35,775 bases of DNA from a virus: the IMG/VR virus record IMGVR_UViG_3300027759_000226, positions 1 through 35,775 of that record; one strand, given 5' to 3'. Below, one piece after another: positions 25,242 to 31,930 of the stretch. Position 1 is the first letter of the stretch. Each line of letters opens with the position of its first letter. A model generated the notes under the pieces. That model did not search any database and was not told the origin of the DNA. It worked only from the letters and a program-made list of their open reading frames with translations. Position numbers and translations under genes: made by a program.

Positions 25242-25453
25242 CACTGACTACATTTGCGGTCGTAAGTGTAGCAAACGCCGCTAGAACGTCCACCGTCAAA
25301 TGCTTTGTCAGCACCTGTGGCATTGGTTTTGGCGGCTGGAATGCCCTTTTTGGCGCTTCCATGCTCACCTGTTTTGTCAGATGCGGCTGGGTTGCCAGAC
25401 ATTGTGGCGTGTGTGCCGTAACCCTTGGGTTGGTTTTTCATAATTTGAGCCAT
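25241..25453 (-). CDS. Small low-complexity hypothetical protein, 70 aa
   Basis: 70 residues rich in Gly, Ala, Lys and Ser, with no obvious secondary structure and two cysteines near the C-terminus (GVCYTYDRKCSQ). A clear Shine-Dalgarno (AAGGAAAA) precedes ATG 25453. Co-transcribed with the Cys-rich and GroES-like genes. The composition suggests a disordered protein. No family is recognised. Confidence 0.6.
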   Translation of the reverse strand: MAQIMKNQPKGYGTHATMSGNPAASDKTGEHGSAKKGIPAAKTNATGADKAFDGGRSSGVCYTYDRKCSQ

Positions 25454-25462
25454 GATTTTTCC

Positions 25463-25822
25463 TTATTTAAGAAAACGCAGTTTGTACAGGGTTGAATTGA
25501 TCAAGTCGGCGATTTCATCCACCAAATTTTGCAATTCAGAGTCTTGCGGTAGTTCCTTGCGGGATTCTTCCACAAAATCTTTCATGTTTTCCAGATATTT
25601 CACAGGGTCTTTTTCTGTATGAAATTCATCAGGAAATTTTTCAAGCTGATCATATTTGCCCATGTACGCTTCGGCAAATTCGTCAACCAAGTCAATAATT
25701 TGAACATAGTATTCCCCTAATGCAACGTGCTTTGCATAGCTGGTAGTTGACCAGTGCATGAAATGCGTCACCGTACTGCTGTGCAATAAGTGCGCTACGA
25801 ATTCGGCTACTTCTTCATTCAT
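25463..25822 (-). CDS. Helical phage protein of unknown function, possible ferritin-like fold
   Basis: 119 residues from ATG 25822. A longer frame would start inside the terminator and is rejected. The sequence is all-helical (MNEEVAEFVAHLLHSSTVTH, WSTTSYAKHVALGEYY, then IIDLVDEFAEAYM) with His and Glu residues spaced as in Dps or ferritin-like proteins. It may belong to the phage family DUF5856. There is no Shine-Dalgarno. The -10 promoter element ends 6 bases before the ATG, so translation may be leaderless. It is the first gene after the terminator at 25837-25863. Confidence 0.65.
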   Translation of the reverse strand: MNEEVAEFVAHLLHSSTVTHFMHWSTTSYAKHVALGEYYVQIIDLVDEFAEAYMGKYDQLEKFPDEFHTEKDPVKYLENMKDFVEESRKELPQDSELQNLVDEIADLINSTLYKLRFLK

Positions 25823-25828
25823 GGCTGG

Positions 25829-25837
25829 AATATACCA
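25829..25837 (-). promoter_or_regulatory. Extended -10 promoter at the start of the morphogenesis region
   Basis: On the minus strand TGG-TATATT forms an extended -10 element directly after the terminator T run. There is no good -35, as is usual for extended -10 promoters. The expected start site falls on or next to the ATG at 25822, which would make the message leaderless. Confidence 0.45.
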
Positions 25838-25863
25838 AAAAAAAGGGGGGCGCAACACCCCCC
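25837..25863 (-). terminator. Strong Rho-independent terminator
   Basis: On the minus strand six G and six C flank a 7-base loop and are followed by eight T. It ends the leftward early/modification unit just after the DUF1364-like gene and before the head assembly genes. Transcription beyond it needs readthrough, antitermination or the extended -10 promoter next to it. Confidence 0.9.
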
Positions 25864-25873
25864 ATAAAGGCAA

Positions 25874-26200
25874 CTAAGCCCCAATTATAGGCAAAGGCAC
25901 ATCAGCAGGCCATAGCCCTGCGCCAGATAACGCATGAACCGTCCCCATGTGTGCCGCCAACCATTTTTCCTGTCGTTCTTCTTTGCTCAAAGAATTCCCT
26001 TGGTCGATTTCAAAATGGCACTTTAAGCACAATGCCGCCACTAGATTGTCGTCAGCCTTGATTCCTCGACCTTTGCCACCGCCCCAGTTTGTGTGTGCCG
26101 CCTGCACCATGTGACCTGACCCACAGGCTTGGCAGTCAAGCCCTGCGACCAGCTTCAATAGCTTTTTGCTTCTGATGTATTGATGTTTTTGAAAACTCAT
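25874..26200 (-). CDS. DUF1364-like HNH-type zinc nuclease
   Basis: 108 residues. C23 and C26 (DCQACG), C58 and C61 (CLKCH), and the conserved AAHTNWGGGKGRGIKADD segment with H36 match the DUF1364 phage family, which has an HNH-like treble-clef fold. D66 in EIDQG and the KEERQEKWLAAH helix also fit. Such proteins lie in recombination and replication regions of lambdoid and burkholderial phages. Nuclease activity is predicted, not shown for this protein. It is coupled to the upstream gene by ATGA and is followed by a strong terminator. Confidence 0.8.
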   Translation of the reverse strand: MSFQKHQYIRSKKLLKLVAGLDCQACGSGHMVQAAHTNWGGGKGRGIKADDNLVAALCLKCHFEIDQGNSLSKEERQEKWLAAHMGTVHALSGAGLWPADVPLPIIGA

Positions 26201-26655
26201 GTCAAATGCACAACCCTATGATTGTTTGATCTTATGTAATCGCTGGTCTTTTGCAGCATTCGTTCATATTCTGACCGACTGATGCTTGTTCGCTGTAAGT
26301 CATGGAGTTGGTAAAGTTCCTTAACAAACCTGATGCCAGTGCCTGTTAAGCCCATTTTGCGGGTTTTTTCATAGCGATGGGCGGCGGCTTCCATTTCTTT
26401 TTGGACTATTTCGCAGATTTCCAGCACTTCCACGCCAATTCCGTTGGATGCCATAGTTTCCGCAATGTTCATCATGTCCACAATTGAACGCCAATCAGCA
26501 ACCGTTCCATTACCCTTGACAAGGCTTTCAATGGCACTTAACTCAATCAGGCGCAATCTGTCCAACAGGTTATCTTGCGTAACCGCCGCACCAACTATGG
26601 CGTGTTCTATGGGGTTGACCTTTGACCAAATCTTTCTGCGGCACTGTTTTCTCAT
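26197..26655 (-). CDS. Conserved-type phage hypothetical protein, 152 aa
   Basis: Begins MRKQCRRKIWSKVNPIEHAI and is almost fully helical. The segment RLIELSAIESLVKGNGTVAD and WRSIVDMMNIAETMASNGIG resembles a protein often seen in proteobacterial phages next to recombination and DUF1364 genes. Its biochemical role is not known. ATGA overlaps on both sides place it in the same message as the transporter and nuclease genes. Confidence 0.65.
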   Translation of the reverse strand: MRKQCRRKIWSKVNPIEHAIVGAAVTQDNLLDRLRLIELSAIESLVKGNGTVADWRSIVDMMNIAETMASNGIGVEVLEICEIVQKEMEAAAHRYEKTRKMGLTGTGIRFVKELYQLHDLQRTSISRSEYERMLQKTSDYIRSNNHRVVHLT

Positions 26656-27146
26656 TGGTGCGCCCTATGTGGAATTTTGGTTAAAAGAAATGACCAAATA
26701 CCACCGCCAAACATTTTGGCAACAAACTGCAACGCAACAATCTCAAGCATTAATCCACCAAATGCTATGGTGGGAAATGTAATGGAATCAACCGCAGCGC
26801 CAGCAATATTTGACCCATTTGATCGAATCATCCACGATTTATTCCGCAAATAATGATAAACAATGGTATCGGCAGTCATTGCAAGGGCAAATGCCACCAA
26901 TGATGCCAAAGCAATTGACCCCGCTGCTGGGTTTAGCAAATAAGAAACAACACTAGCCACAACAATCAATCCACCCATTTTCGGCAAAAGTTTATCGTTT
27001 TGCCATTGTTCATGCAATTTATCCCGCAATGACAAATCCAACCCTATCAACACAAAGGCGTTTATTGGGCTAAACCAAGGGCCAAGCCATGCCACCAATA
27101 AATTGGCAATAACAAGGGCGGCAATGTAAATAATTGGATAAATCAT
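26652..27146 (-). CDS. VUT/YhhQ-type transporter, probably for preQ0 or a related 7-deazaguanine
   Basis: 164 residues from ATG 27146, with AGGAAG at good spacing. The ATG overlaps the stop of the DpdA-like gene. Five or six hydrophobic helices are visible (about 2-19, 22-37, 58-80, 83-103, 130-155). Polar landmarks include GLDLSLRDKLHEQWQ and SMIRSNGSNIAGAAVDS, fitting the VUT family whose member YhhQ imports preQ0/preQ1. It should sit in the host inner membrane and raise the pool of modified-base precursor. The pairing with a DpdA-like enzyme supports this substrate; that part is inference. Confidence 0.75.
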   Translation of the reverse strand: MIYPIIYIAALVIANLLVAWLGPWFSPINAFVLIGLDLSLRDKLHEQWQNDKLLPKMGGLIVVASVVSYLLNPAAGSIALASLVAFALAMTADTIVYHYLRNKSWMIRSNGSNIAGAAVDSITFPTIAFGGLMLEIVALQFVAKMFGGGIWSFLLTKIPHRAHQ

Positions 27147-27823
27147 ATTAAAACTTCCTGTAATGGTTTTGTTTCCCAAAGTGGGGGTGGGTTGGTTGAA
27201 TCAATTCGTTTTGCCATACATCCAGCACATTGCAATTGCCCGGAATGATTGACAGCTACATTTGTTGAATCGGCGCTGGCTAAAGGCCAAGGGCCAGCAG
27301 ATTGACCCAACATTCTCATGCCATGCACCCAAGGAATTTGCCGCCCATAAGTTTTTACAAGGGCATTAAAGGCTTCGTCCATGCGTCCACACCATTTGGA
27401 TGTGCCAATTTGCCAATATTCACCGGCTGACCCAAAACATACTCGTCCCCATTGGTCACATAATTCAATTAAATAACTGATAGGTAAACCTAAATGCCAA
27501 ACTGGTATGCCTAATTCTTTGCGAAAAGGCCATGTTTTGGTCATTTCACGCTGTTGATCTATTGTTCCGTCAATTACATCTGGCACAACCGCCCAGTGCG
27601 GATGCCTCAGCAAAGGTTCAATCCATTCATAAAACCCGTCAATGTCAAACACCAAGCCACGGGTTTTGGCACTGAATGCCCCGTTATCCAACATCAAAGA
27701 TTGCCCTATCCGCAAACATCTTTGCAAATCATCTGGTCTAGCATAGGAAACGCAAAAATGTTTGCCACCCATTGTTTCTATAGCTTTCATGGGTGATATT
27801 GGTGTGCCGTGGTAATGAATCAC
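27143..27823 (-). CDS. DpdA-like DNA guanine transglycosylase (7-deazaguanine insertion)
   Basis: 226 residues related to queuine tRNA-guanine transglycosylases. LMLDNGAFS (43-51) resembles the TGT DSGGY/F motif with D46 as the acid/base. VPDVID (80-85), VWHLGLP (108-114) and FGSAGEY (130-136) fit the barrel and base-binding motifs. ASADSTNVA (182-190) places D185 as the candidate nucleophile. QCAGC (198-202) could be part of a zinc site. DpdA enzymes exchange guanine in phage DNA for preQ0-type bases and protect against restriction. It overlaps the transporter gene downstream and the coiled-coil gene upstream. The subfamily (DpdA2-like by size) is uncertain. Confidence 0.72.
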   Translation of the reverse strand: MIHYHGTPISPMKAIETMGGKHFCVSYARPDDLQRCLRIGQSLMLDNGAFSAKTRGLVFDIDGFYEWIEPLLRHPHWAVVPDVIDGTIDQQREMTKTWPFRKELGIPVWHLGLPISYLIELCDQWGRVCFGSAGEYWQIGTSKWCGRMDEAFNALVKTYGRQIPWVHGMRMLGQSAGPWPLASADSTNVAVNHSGQLQCAGCMAKRIDSTNPPPLWETKPLQEVLI

Positions 27824-28149
27824 TGGTGCGCCCTGTCTTGCATTCTGTTAGTGGCTTCACGGGTACGCCAAATTTCCACTTCCAATCGGTAGCTTTCCAG
27901 TTCCCACCGCAAAGTTTCTTCTTTTTCCACCGCAACGGCTAACCCTTGAATCAGTTTTTGATACTCAGGGCTTGAATATGCTTCCCGTTCTTGGTGGCTG
28001 GCGGCATCAATCCCGTTAAGCAGTGCGTCCCGCATCAGTATGGCTTTCTTAGATTTGCGGAATTCCTCAAGGTAAACCCGCTGGGCTTTGGCTTCGCCAT
28101 ATTGGGGCGCTTTATCCCTGATGGCTTGTGTAGCTTTTTCTGGTTTCAT
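27820..28149 (-). CDS. Helical phage protein, 109 aa, unknown function
   Basis: Starts MKPEKATQAIRDKAPQYGEA, with AAGGTG upstream. The segments AKAQRVYLEEFRKSKKAILM and SHQEREAYSSPEYQKLIQGL recur in a group of phage proteins lying in recombination loci. It is wholly helical and charged. It lies between the PP-loop gene and the DpdA-like gene and is coupled to the latter by ATGA. It may be a DNA-binding or adaptor protein; no motif shows this. Confidence 0.65.
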   Translation of the reverse strand: MKPEKATQAIRDKAPQYGEAKAQRVYLEEFRKSKKAILMRDALLNGIDAASHQEREAYSSPEYQKLIQGLAVAVEKEETLRWELESYRLEVEIWRTREATNRMQDRAHQ

Positions 28150-28158
28150 TTTTGCACC

Positions 28159-28974
28159 TTAAATTTGACACCAAGAACATTCGGAATTGCTTTCTTCTTC
28201 TTCTAAGGTAAACAAATCATCATCTAACAAAGCACGGACATTTCTTGTTGGGTGAATCTTTATCATCTTTCTTGGATTTTTGTCAGCAATAAATTTTTCT
28301 TCAATCTCAATTAATTTTTTTATGTTTTCCCGACCGATAGGGTCTTTGGCAGCCCTTTCCCATTCTGAATTTGCCGCAAGTAGACATGGATAACACCCAA
28401 CCCGTTTATGACCTTTGCTATAAAGAGGATTTATAGGTGCGCCAACTTTGTTTAAATCGTCAAAAACTTCTTTTTCAAGATAATCAACTATTGGCAAACG
28501 AATTTTCACATTGGCAAAAATTTTGTTTTTGTATTCAGTAGAAAAATCTTGCAAAGTTATTTCAATATCTTCATTCCAACCACCGTACTTAGTGCCTCTG
28601 GCGCGACTTTCGTCTTTACGCATACCCATCCAAATAATGTGTGTCCCGTCACAATAATTGTTGTCAATTAACCATTTTGCAAAAGGTTGTTGTTTAAGTC
28701 TGCTTGTGCAAGACTTAGCCACACTGCTTGGAAAATAACCAACTTTTTCAACAAAATCAAAAACATCTTTGTATTTTTCTGATTTAGTCATATGAATTTT
28801 GATGCCATAAAAATTTTCTATGTCAATCAAATGTTTGTCGGTTAAAGGATGGTCATATCCTGTGCTTTGGTGAACAGCAACAACTTTTTCTGCACCATGT
28901 TCTTCAAGTGCCATTTGCAAACAAAGTTGACTATCTTTGCCACCACTTACTGGAACAATAATTTTTCCACTCAT
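28159..28974 (-). CDS. PP-loop ATP pyrophosphatase, PAPS reductase (CysH)/DndC-like
   Basis: 271 residues. The ATP-binding SGGKDS loop is at 10-15. SCTSRLKQQP (88-97), GMRKDESRAR (117-126) and GCYPC (193-197) are the usual landmarks of phage PAPS-reductase-like proteins. The final CSWC (266-269) adds two cysteines that, with GCYPC, could hold an iron-sulfur cluster. Family members activate substrates by adenylation for reduction or sulfur transfer. The substrate here is unknown and could be a nucleobase. The gene is visibly AT-richer than its neighbours, which suggests separate acquisition. It overlaps the VRR-NUC gene by ATGA. Confidence 0.8.
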   Translation of the reverse strand: MSGKIIVPVSGGKDSQLCLQMALEEHGAEKVVAVHQSTGYDHPLTDKHLIDIENFYGIKIHMTKSEKYKDVFDFVEKVGYFPSSVAKSCTSRLKQQPFAKWLIDNNYCDGTHIIWMGMRKDESRARGTKYGGWNEDIEITLQDFSTEYKNKIFANVKIRLPIVDYLEKEVFDDLNKVGAPINPLYSKGHKRVGCYPCLLAANSEWERAAKDPIGRENIKKLIEIEEKFIADKNPRKMIKIHPTRNVRALLDDDLFTLEEEESNSECSWCQI

Positions 28975-29258
28975 TTCAATACTCCAATCATTCGTAATGC
29001 CGCATCAGGACTGTCTACAACCGCCAATGCGCCCCCTTTCCAGCTTCCATGCCACTTCAGTTGATCTTCGGTTAAAAGTCGCGCAGACGGCGGTTTATGC
29101 CCGTCTTTAACCTCCATAAGCAGGGTCTTGCCTTGATAGCCCACCAACAGATCAGGGACACCTTTGCCAACACCAGCCAAAGACTGAACCGAAGCGCCAG
29201 CCGCCCGTAACGCAATGACAACTTGCATTTGGTTTGCATCAATTTTTGCTGCTCTCAT
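28971..29258 (-). CDS. VRR-NUC domain nuclease
   Basis: 95 residues. The stand-alone VRR-NUC fold shows GVPDLLVGYQG with D36 and LMEVKDG with E49 and K51, the PD-(D/E)XK active site. Q66 in LTEDQLKWH is the conserved glutamine. These small enzymes cut branched DNA and probably help resolve recombination intermediates before packaging. Together with the ERF and YqaJ genes it completes a recombination set. The start ATG overlaps the stop of the upstream gene. Confidence 0.85.
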   Translation of the reverse strand: MRAAKIDANQMQVVIALRAAGASVQSLAGVGKGVPDLLVGYQGKTLLMEVKDGHKPPSARLLTEDQLKWHGSWKGGALAVVDSPDAALRMIGVLK

Positions 29259-29520
29259 CGTTCATCCGCTTTCGCAAATCGTCCACAATTTTCTGCCCAC
29301 GCTTTTTCACTAAGTCGGATAAGGTTTTCTGCCACCATGCGTAGGCTTCCGATTTCCCCTCCTCCTTGACTTTCTTCCTGTATCTCCGCAACCAATCCCG
29401 CGCTTCCGATTGGCGCAAGGTCTCCTGTAATTTCAAGCGATCTTCGGACGGTAGCAAGGCTAAATTCTTCACCGTCTTTAAGTCTGGCAAGGATTGAGTT
29501 GGCGATTTTTCTGTGTTCAT
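29239..29520 (-). CDS. Alternative-frame ORF, 93 aa, possibly a true overlapping gene
   Basis: ATG 29520 is 7 bases downstream of the start of the overlapping 90-residue gene, in a different frame. The product reads like a natural helical protein: NLALLPSEDRLKLQETLRQ, then ARDWLRRYRKKVKEEGKSEA, AWWQKTL and RGQKIVDDLRKRMNDE. It overlaps the VRR-NUC start by 20 bases. Its Shine-Dalgarno (GAGGAA) is 12 bases away, longer than ideal. Both frames may be translated. If only one is real, sequence quality favours this one while gene junctions favour the other. Confidence 0.5.
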   Translation of the reverse strand: MNTEKSPTQSLPDLKTVKNLALLPSEDRLKLQETLRQSEARDWLRRYRKKVKEEGKSEAYAWWQKTLSDLVKKRGQKIVDDLRKRMNDESSKN

Positions 29521-29527
29521 GGTTCAT
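29255..29527 (-). CDS. Small hypothetical protein, 90 aa, in overlapping frame
   Basis: ATG 29527 overlaps the methyltransferase stop (ATGA), with GAGGAA 5 bases upstream. Its TGA overlaps the VRR-NUC start (ATGA). These junctions are what translational coupling would give. The first part (RKIANSILARLKDGEEFSLA, then TVRRSLEITGD) looks like a helical domain. The second part is Gly-rich and less convincing, and it uses many GGA, CGA and AGA codons. A second frame covers almost the same bases. Confidence 0.5.
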   Translation of the reverse strand: MNHEHRKIANSILARLKDGEEFSLATVRRSLEITGDLAPIGSAGLVAEIQEESQGGGEIGSLRMVAENLIRLSEKAWAENCGRFAKADER

Positions 29528-30903
29528 GCCATTTCCTCAAATTTTTGGATTCTTTCACCAATCCAACGCATCACAGGCACTGCCATGCTATTGCCAAGGG
29601 CTTTGTATCGAGGGCCATCAGGTGTTGGTTTGCCTTTTGATTGAATGTCAGTGTAATTATCAGGAAAACCTTGTAAGCGTTCGCATTCAATTGGAGTTAA
29701 TCTACGCACCGCCATAGCCTGCATAACTGTTGGGCCACTTGCATTGACTGAACTGCCGGGCGTTCCCATAGTAGCCGCCACATCACCAGTAATGTTGCCG
29801 TTATATAAGTCTGTGCCTATTGGCTGCACTAATACATTTTCGCCACCATTGTTTCTGCCTTGTGCAAATGCAATATCTGATACGCATGGGTCTTGTGTGC
29901 CATGAACAATTTTTGGTTGTGCCACTTGCTGGTCTTGGATTGTGCTGAGGGTGAATGCCACATCATCTGATCCAAGGTAACCTTTGCCGCCACCTTTACA
30001 CCCACCGCGCACTTTGAATGCATGCGCTACTGCGTGTTGATCACCTTTGGTTAAAGTGAATGAAACATCTTCAGTTACACCTATTCCATTTGGCCCAGCA
30101 TTGTCAGAACGACCAATCATGTTGCCTTGAATTCCATAAGATGGTTGCGTTAAAAAAGTTTCACTACCGCCACCTAAAACGCCACCAGATGCCTTAATTG
30201 TTCCACCTACATTTGCTTGTTGATATTGGGCAAAACCAGATTCGTAAAAACCTTTTGCTCTTGATGTTACGCATTCTTCGTGGTTGTTACGACTGATGCC
30301 AAAGCGTGCTGCAATTGTTCCGGCAACTTCTTCCCTCTTTTCTCTGCGCGGCGCAGGATTCCCTGACAAGCTGTGGCGCTCAAAAAGAACCGCTGCGGCA
30401 GGTCGCCAATCTCCAAGGTATCCGACAACGAACACACGGCGGCGGCGCTGTGCCACTCCAAAGTATTGAGCGTCAAGAACTCGGTAGGCAAACCCATACC
30501 CGAGTTCGCCCATCCCTCGAAGTAATGAGGCAAAGTCGAGTCCTCCGTTACTGGATAACACGCCGGGGACGTTCTCCCAGACCAACCATCTGGGCCTATG
30601 TTCGCGAGCAATGGCAAGATAGGTAAGCATGAGGTTGCCACGTGGGTCATCCAATCCCTTTCTGAGTCCTGCGACTGAGAATGATTGGCAGGGAGTTCCT
30701 CCAACAAGAAGATCGACATTTGTTCCAAGATTCCACTCCTTAAATTTTGTCATGTCGCCAACATTTGGCGTGTTTGGGTAATGATGTGCAAGCACCTCAG
30801 ATGGAAATTTTTCAATTTCAGAATATGCCACAGCTTCCCAACCAAGCGGATGCCATGCAACTGTTGCGGCTTCAATGCCAGAACAGACACTGAGATATTT
30901 CAT
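29524..30903 (-). CDS. C5-cytosine DNA methyltransferase
   Basis: 459 residues with all main motifs in order: I (YLSVCSGIEAAT), IV (GGTPCQSFS, catalytic C72), VI (WENVPG), VIII (VAQRRRRVFVVG), IX (RRLTPIECERLQGFPDNY) and X (ALGNSMAVP). The stretch between VIII and IX is long (about 180-395), Gly/Gln-rich, and must hold the target recognition domain. No cognate endonuclease is next to it, so it is an orphan phage methylase. It probably masks host restriction sites. It is coupled to the DUF1376 gene upstream. The recognised site cannot be read from sequence. Confidence 0.9.
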   Translation of the reverse strand: MKYLSVCSGIEAATVAWHPLGWEAVAYSEIEKFPSEVLAHHYPNTPNVGDMTKFKEWNLGTNVDLLVGGTPCQSFSVAGLRKGLDDPRGNLMLTYLAIAREHRPRWLVWENVPGVLSSNGGLDFASLLRGMGELGYGFAYRVLDAQYFGVAQRRRRVFVVGYLGDWRPAAAVLFERHSLSGNPAPRREKREEVAGTIAARFGISRNNHEECVTSRAKGFYESGFAQYQQANVGGTIKASGGVLGGGSETFLTQPSYGIQGNMIGRSDNAGPNGIGVTEDVSFTLTKGDQHAVAHAFKVRGGCKGGGKGYLGSDDVAFTLSTIQDQQVAQPKIVHGTQDPCVSDIAFAQGRNNGGENVLVQPIGTDLYNGNITGDVAATMGTPGSSVNASGPTVMQAMAVRRLTPIECERLQGFPDNYTDIQSKGKPTPDGPRYKALGNSMAVPVMRWIGERIQKFEEMA

Positions 30904-31670
30904 TTTTGACCTTTCAACAATTTAAACCTTGCCAACACTTCAGCACTTGGCGGCACAACCTTTTTGCTGTCCTCGTCTAGCTTAACCAATGCTGGGTCAC
31001 GTTCAGCCCGTGATGGCACTGTGGTGGTGGCAACATCAAACCTGTTGACCAGCTTGGGTTTGTCAGCAACCCATTCAGCCTTAAATGCCTGCCATCCGCG
31101 CACACAACATTCAGTCAATGCTTGTTCCAATGTCCAGCCAGCTTTATTTGCTTCCGCAATCAGTCCATCTAGGGCGCGTTGGGTGATTGGGGCTTTCTTG
31201 GCTTTACGCAAGGTTTTGAAGTCGTCCCAAACAGATTGTGAAACGCCGTCAGGCGTAGCCACGACAGTGGCTTTCTCTTTTATTGGTTTATGGTTTATCG
31301 TTATTGGTTTATCGTTTATAGTTGCCTTAGCGATGGGTTGCGAGTCGGAAGCCACTGGGTTCTTTTTGCGACCACCAAGCCGACCATTTGCCCTATTTTT
31401 CTCAGCCATAGCATGATATTGCTCAATAACATCGGCGCATCTTTGATGAAACCAGCCATCTTCCTGCTTTACAAACATATCGTTTAGAACATCCCTAATA
31501 ACAACTGCTTCCATTCGGATGCGTCTGGCAACCCATTGGGTATCCAGTGGGATTTTTTGTTCAGTGTCGTAATACATATCCAAAAGTCGGCGATATGCCA
31601 AATCTTCTTCATTGGATAAATGTGCAGTGGCGGCTCGGTAGTCGCCAATATTGAATTGGTAATAATGCAT
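30900..31670 (-). CDS. DUF1376-type replication protein
   Basis: 256 residues from ATG 31670; an upstream in-frame GTG is less likely. The N-terminal domain (MHYYQFNIGDYRAATAHLSN, then DLAYRRLLDMYYDTEQKIPL) is the DUF1376 domain found in phage replication-initiation-type proteins. A Lys/Pro-rich linker (about 95-135) leads to a C-terminal helical domain (WDDFKTLRKAKKAPITQRAL, WTLEQALTECCVRGWQAFKA) often seen in such proteins. It is the only replication candidate in the genome, so host polymerases must do most of the work. No helicase motif is seen. Confidence 0.75.
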   Translation of the reverse strand: MHYYQFNIGDYRAATAHLSNEEDLAYRRLLDMYYDTEQKIPLDTQWVARRIRMEAVVIRDVLNDMFVKQEDGWFHQRCADVIEQYHAMAEKNRANGRLGGRKKNPVASDSQPIAKATINDKPITINHKPIKEKATVVATPDGVSQSVWDDFKTLRKAKKAPITQRALDGLIAEANKAGWTLEQALTECCVRGWQAFKAEWVADKPKLVNRFDVATTTVPSRAERDPALVKLDEDSKKVVPPSAEVLARFKLLKGQK

Positions 31671-31733
31671 TTCCCACACCTTAAAATTCCACCCTAAAAA
31701 GAAACCTCGGCAGGAGGGGTGGGTACTCTTTTC

Positions 31734-31755
31734 GGCAAGGGGATCAATCCTTGCC
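31734..31755. other. Stable hairpin in the gap before the replication gene
   Basis: GGCAAGG and CCTTGCC form a perfect 7-bp stem with an 8-base loop. No T run follows on either strand, so it is not a standard terminator. It lies in the 110-base gap between the Cys-rich peptide gene and the DUF1376 gene. An RNA processing or attenuation role is possible. The rest of the gap shows nothing certain. Confidence 0.4.
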
Positions 31756-31780
31756 TAGCCGTGTTTCAAACAATGTTACA

Positions 31781-31930
31781 TCAATAACAATTTGTGTTGC
31801 AAGAATTACCGTAGCAGCAAGTGGTGCAAGTAATCATGCGACCACCAGAACTGTATGTGCTGTAAGTGCAAGATGCCCAAACCATTGTGGTGGATGCTGC
31901 AAACCAAACTGCCAAAAGTGCTTTTTTCAT
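31781..31930 (-). CDS. Secreted Cys-rich peptide, 49 aa
   Basis: A gene too short for usual cut-offs. It has an ideal AGGAG Shine-Dalgarno and a start that overlaps the Cro-like stop (ATGA). Residues 1-20 (MKKALLAVWFAASTTMVWAS) are a textbook signal peptide. The mature part of about 29 residues has six cysteines (C21, C35, C38, C39, C44, C48) and many Thr, Tyr, Ser and Asn, ending CNTNCY. It would be exported and disulfide- or metal-bound in the periplasm. Similar tiny Cys-rich peptides occur in other proteobacterial phages, with unknown role. Confidence 0.7.
   Translation of the reverse strand: MKKALLAVWFAASTTMVWASCTYSTYSSGGRMITCTTCCYGNSCNTNCY

Noticed and set aside
30267-30728. 153-codon second frame inside the methyltransferase gene
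   Set aside because: The methyltransferase motifs are intact over the same bases, and the alternative product has no ribosome site or recognisable motif.
31690-31717. Possible terminator (CCTC/GAGG stem and T-rich stretch on the minus strand)
   Set aside because: The stem has only four pairs and the T run is broken; too weak to list as a terminator.
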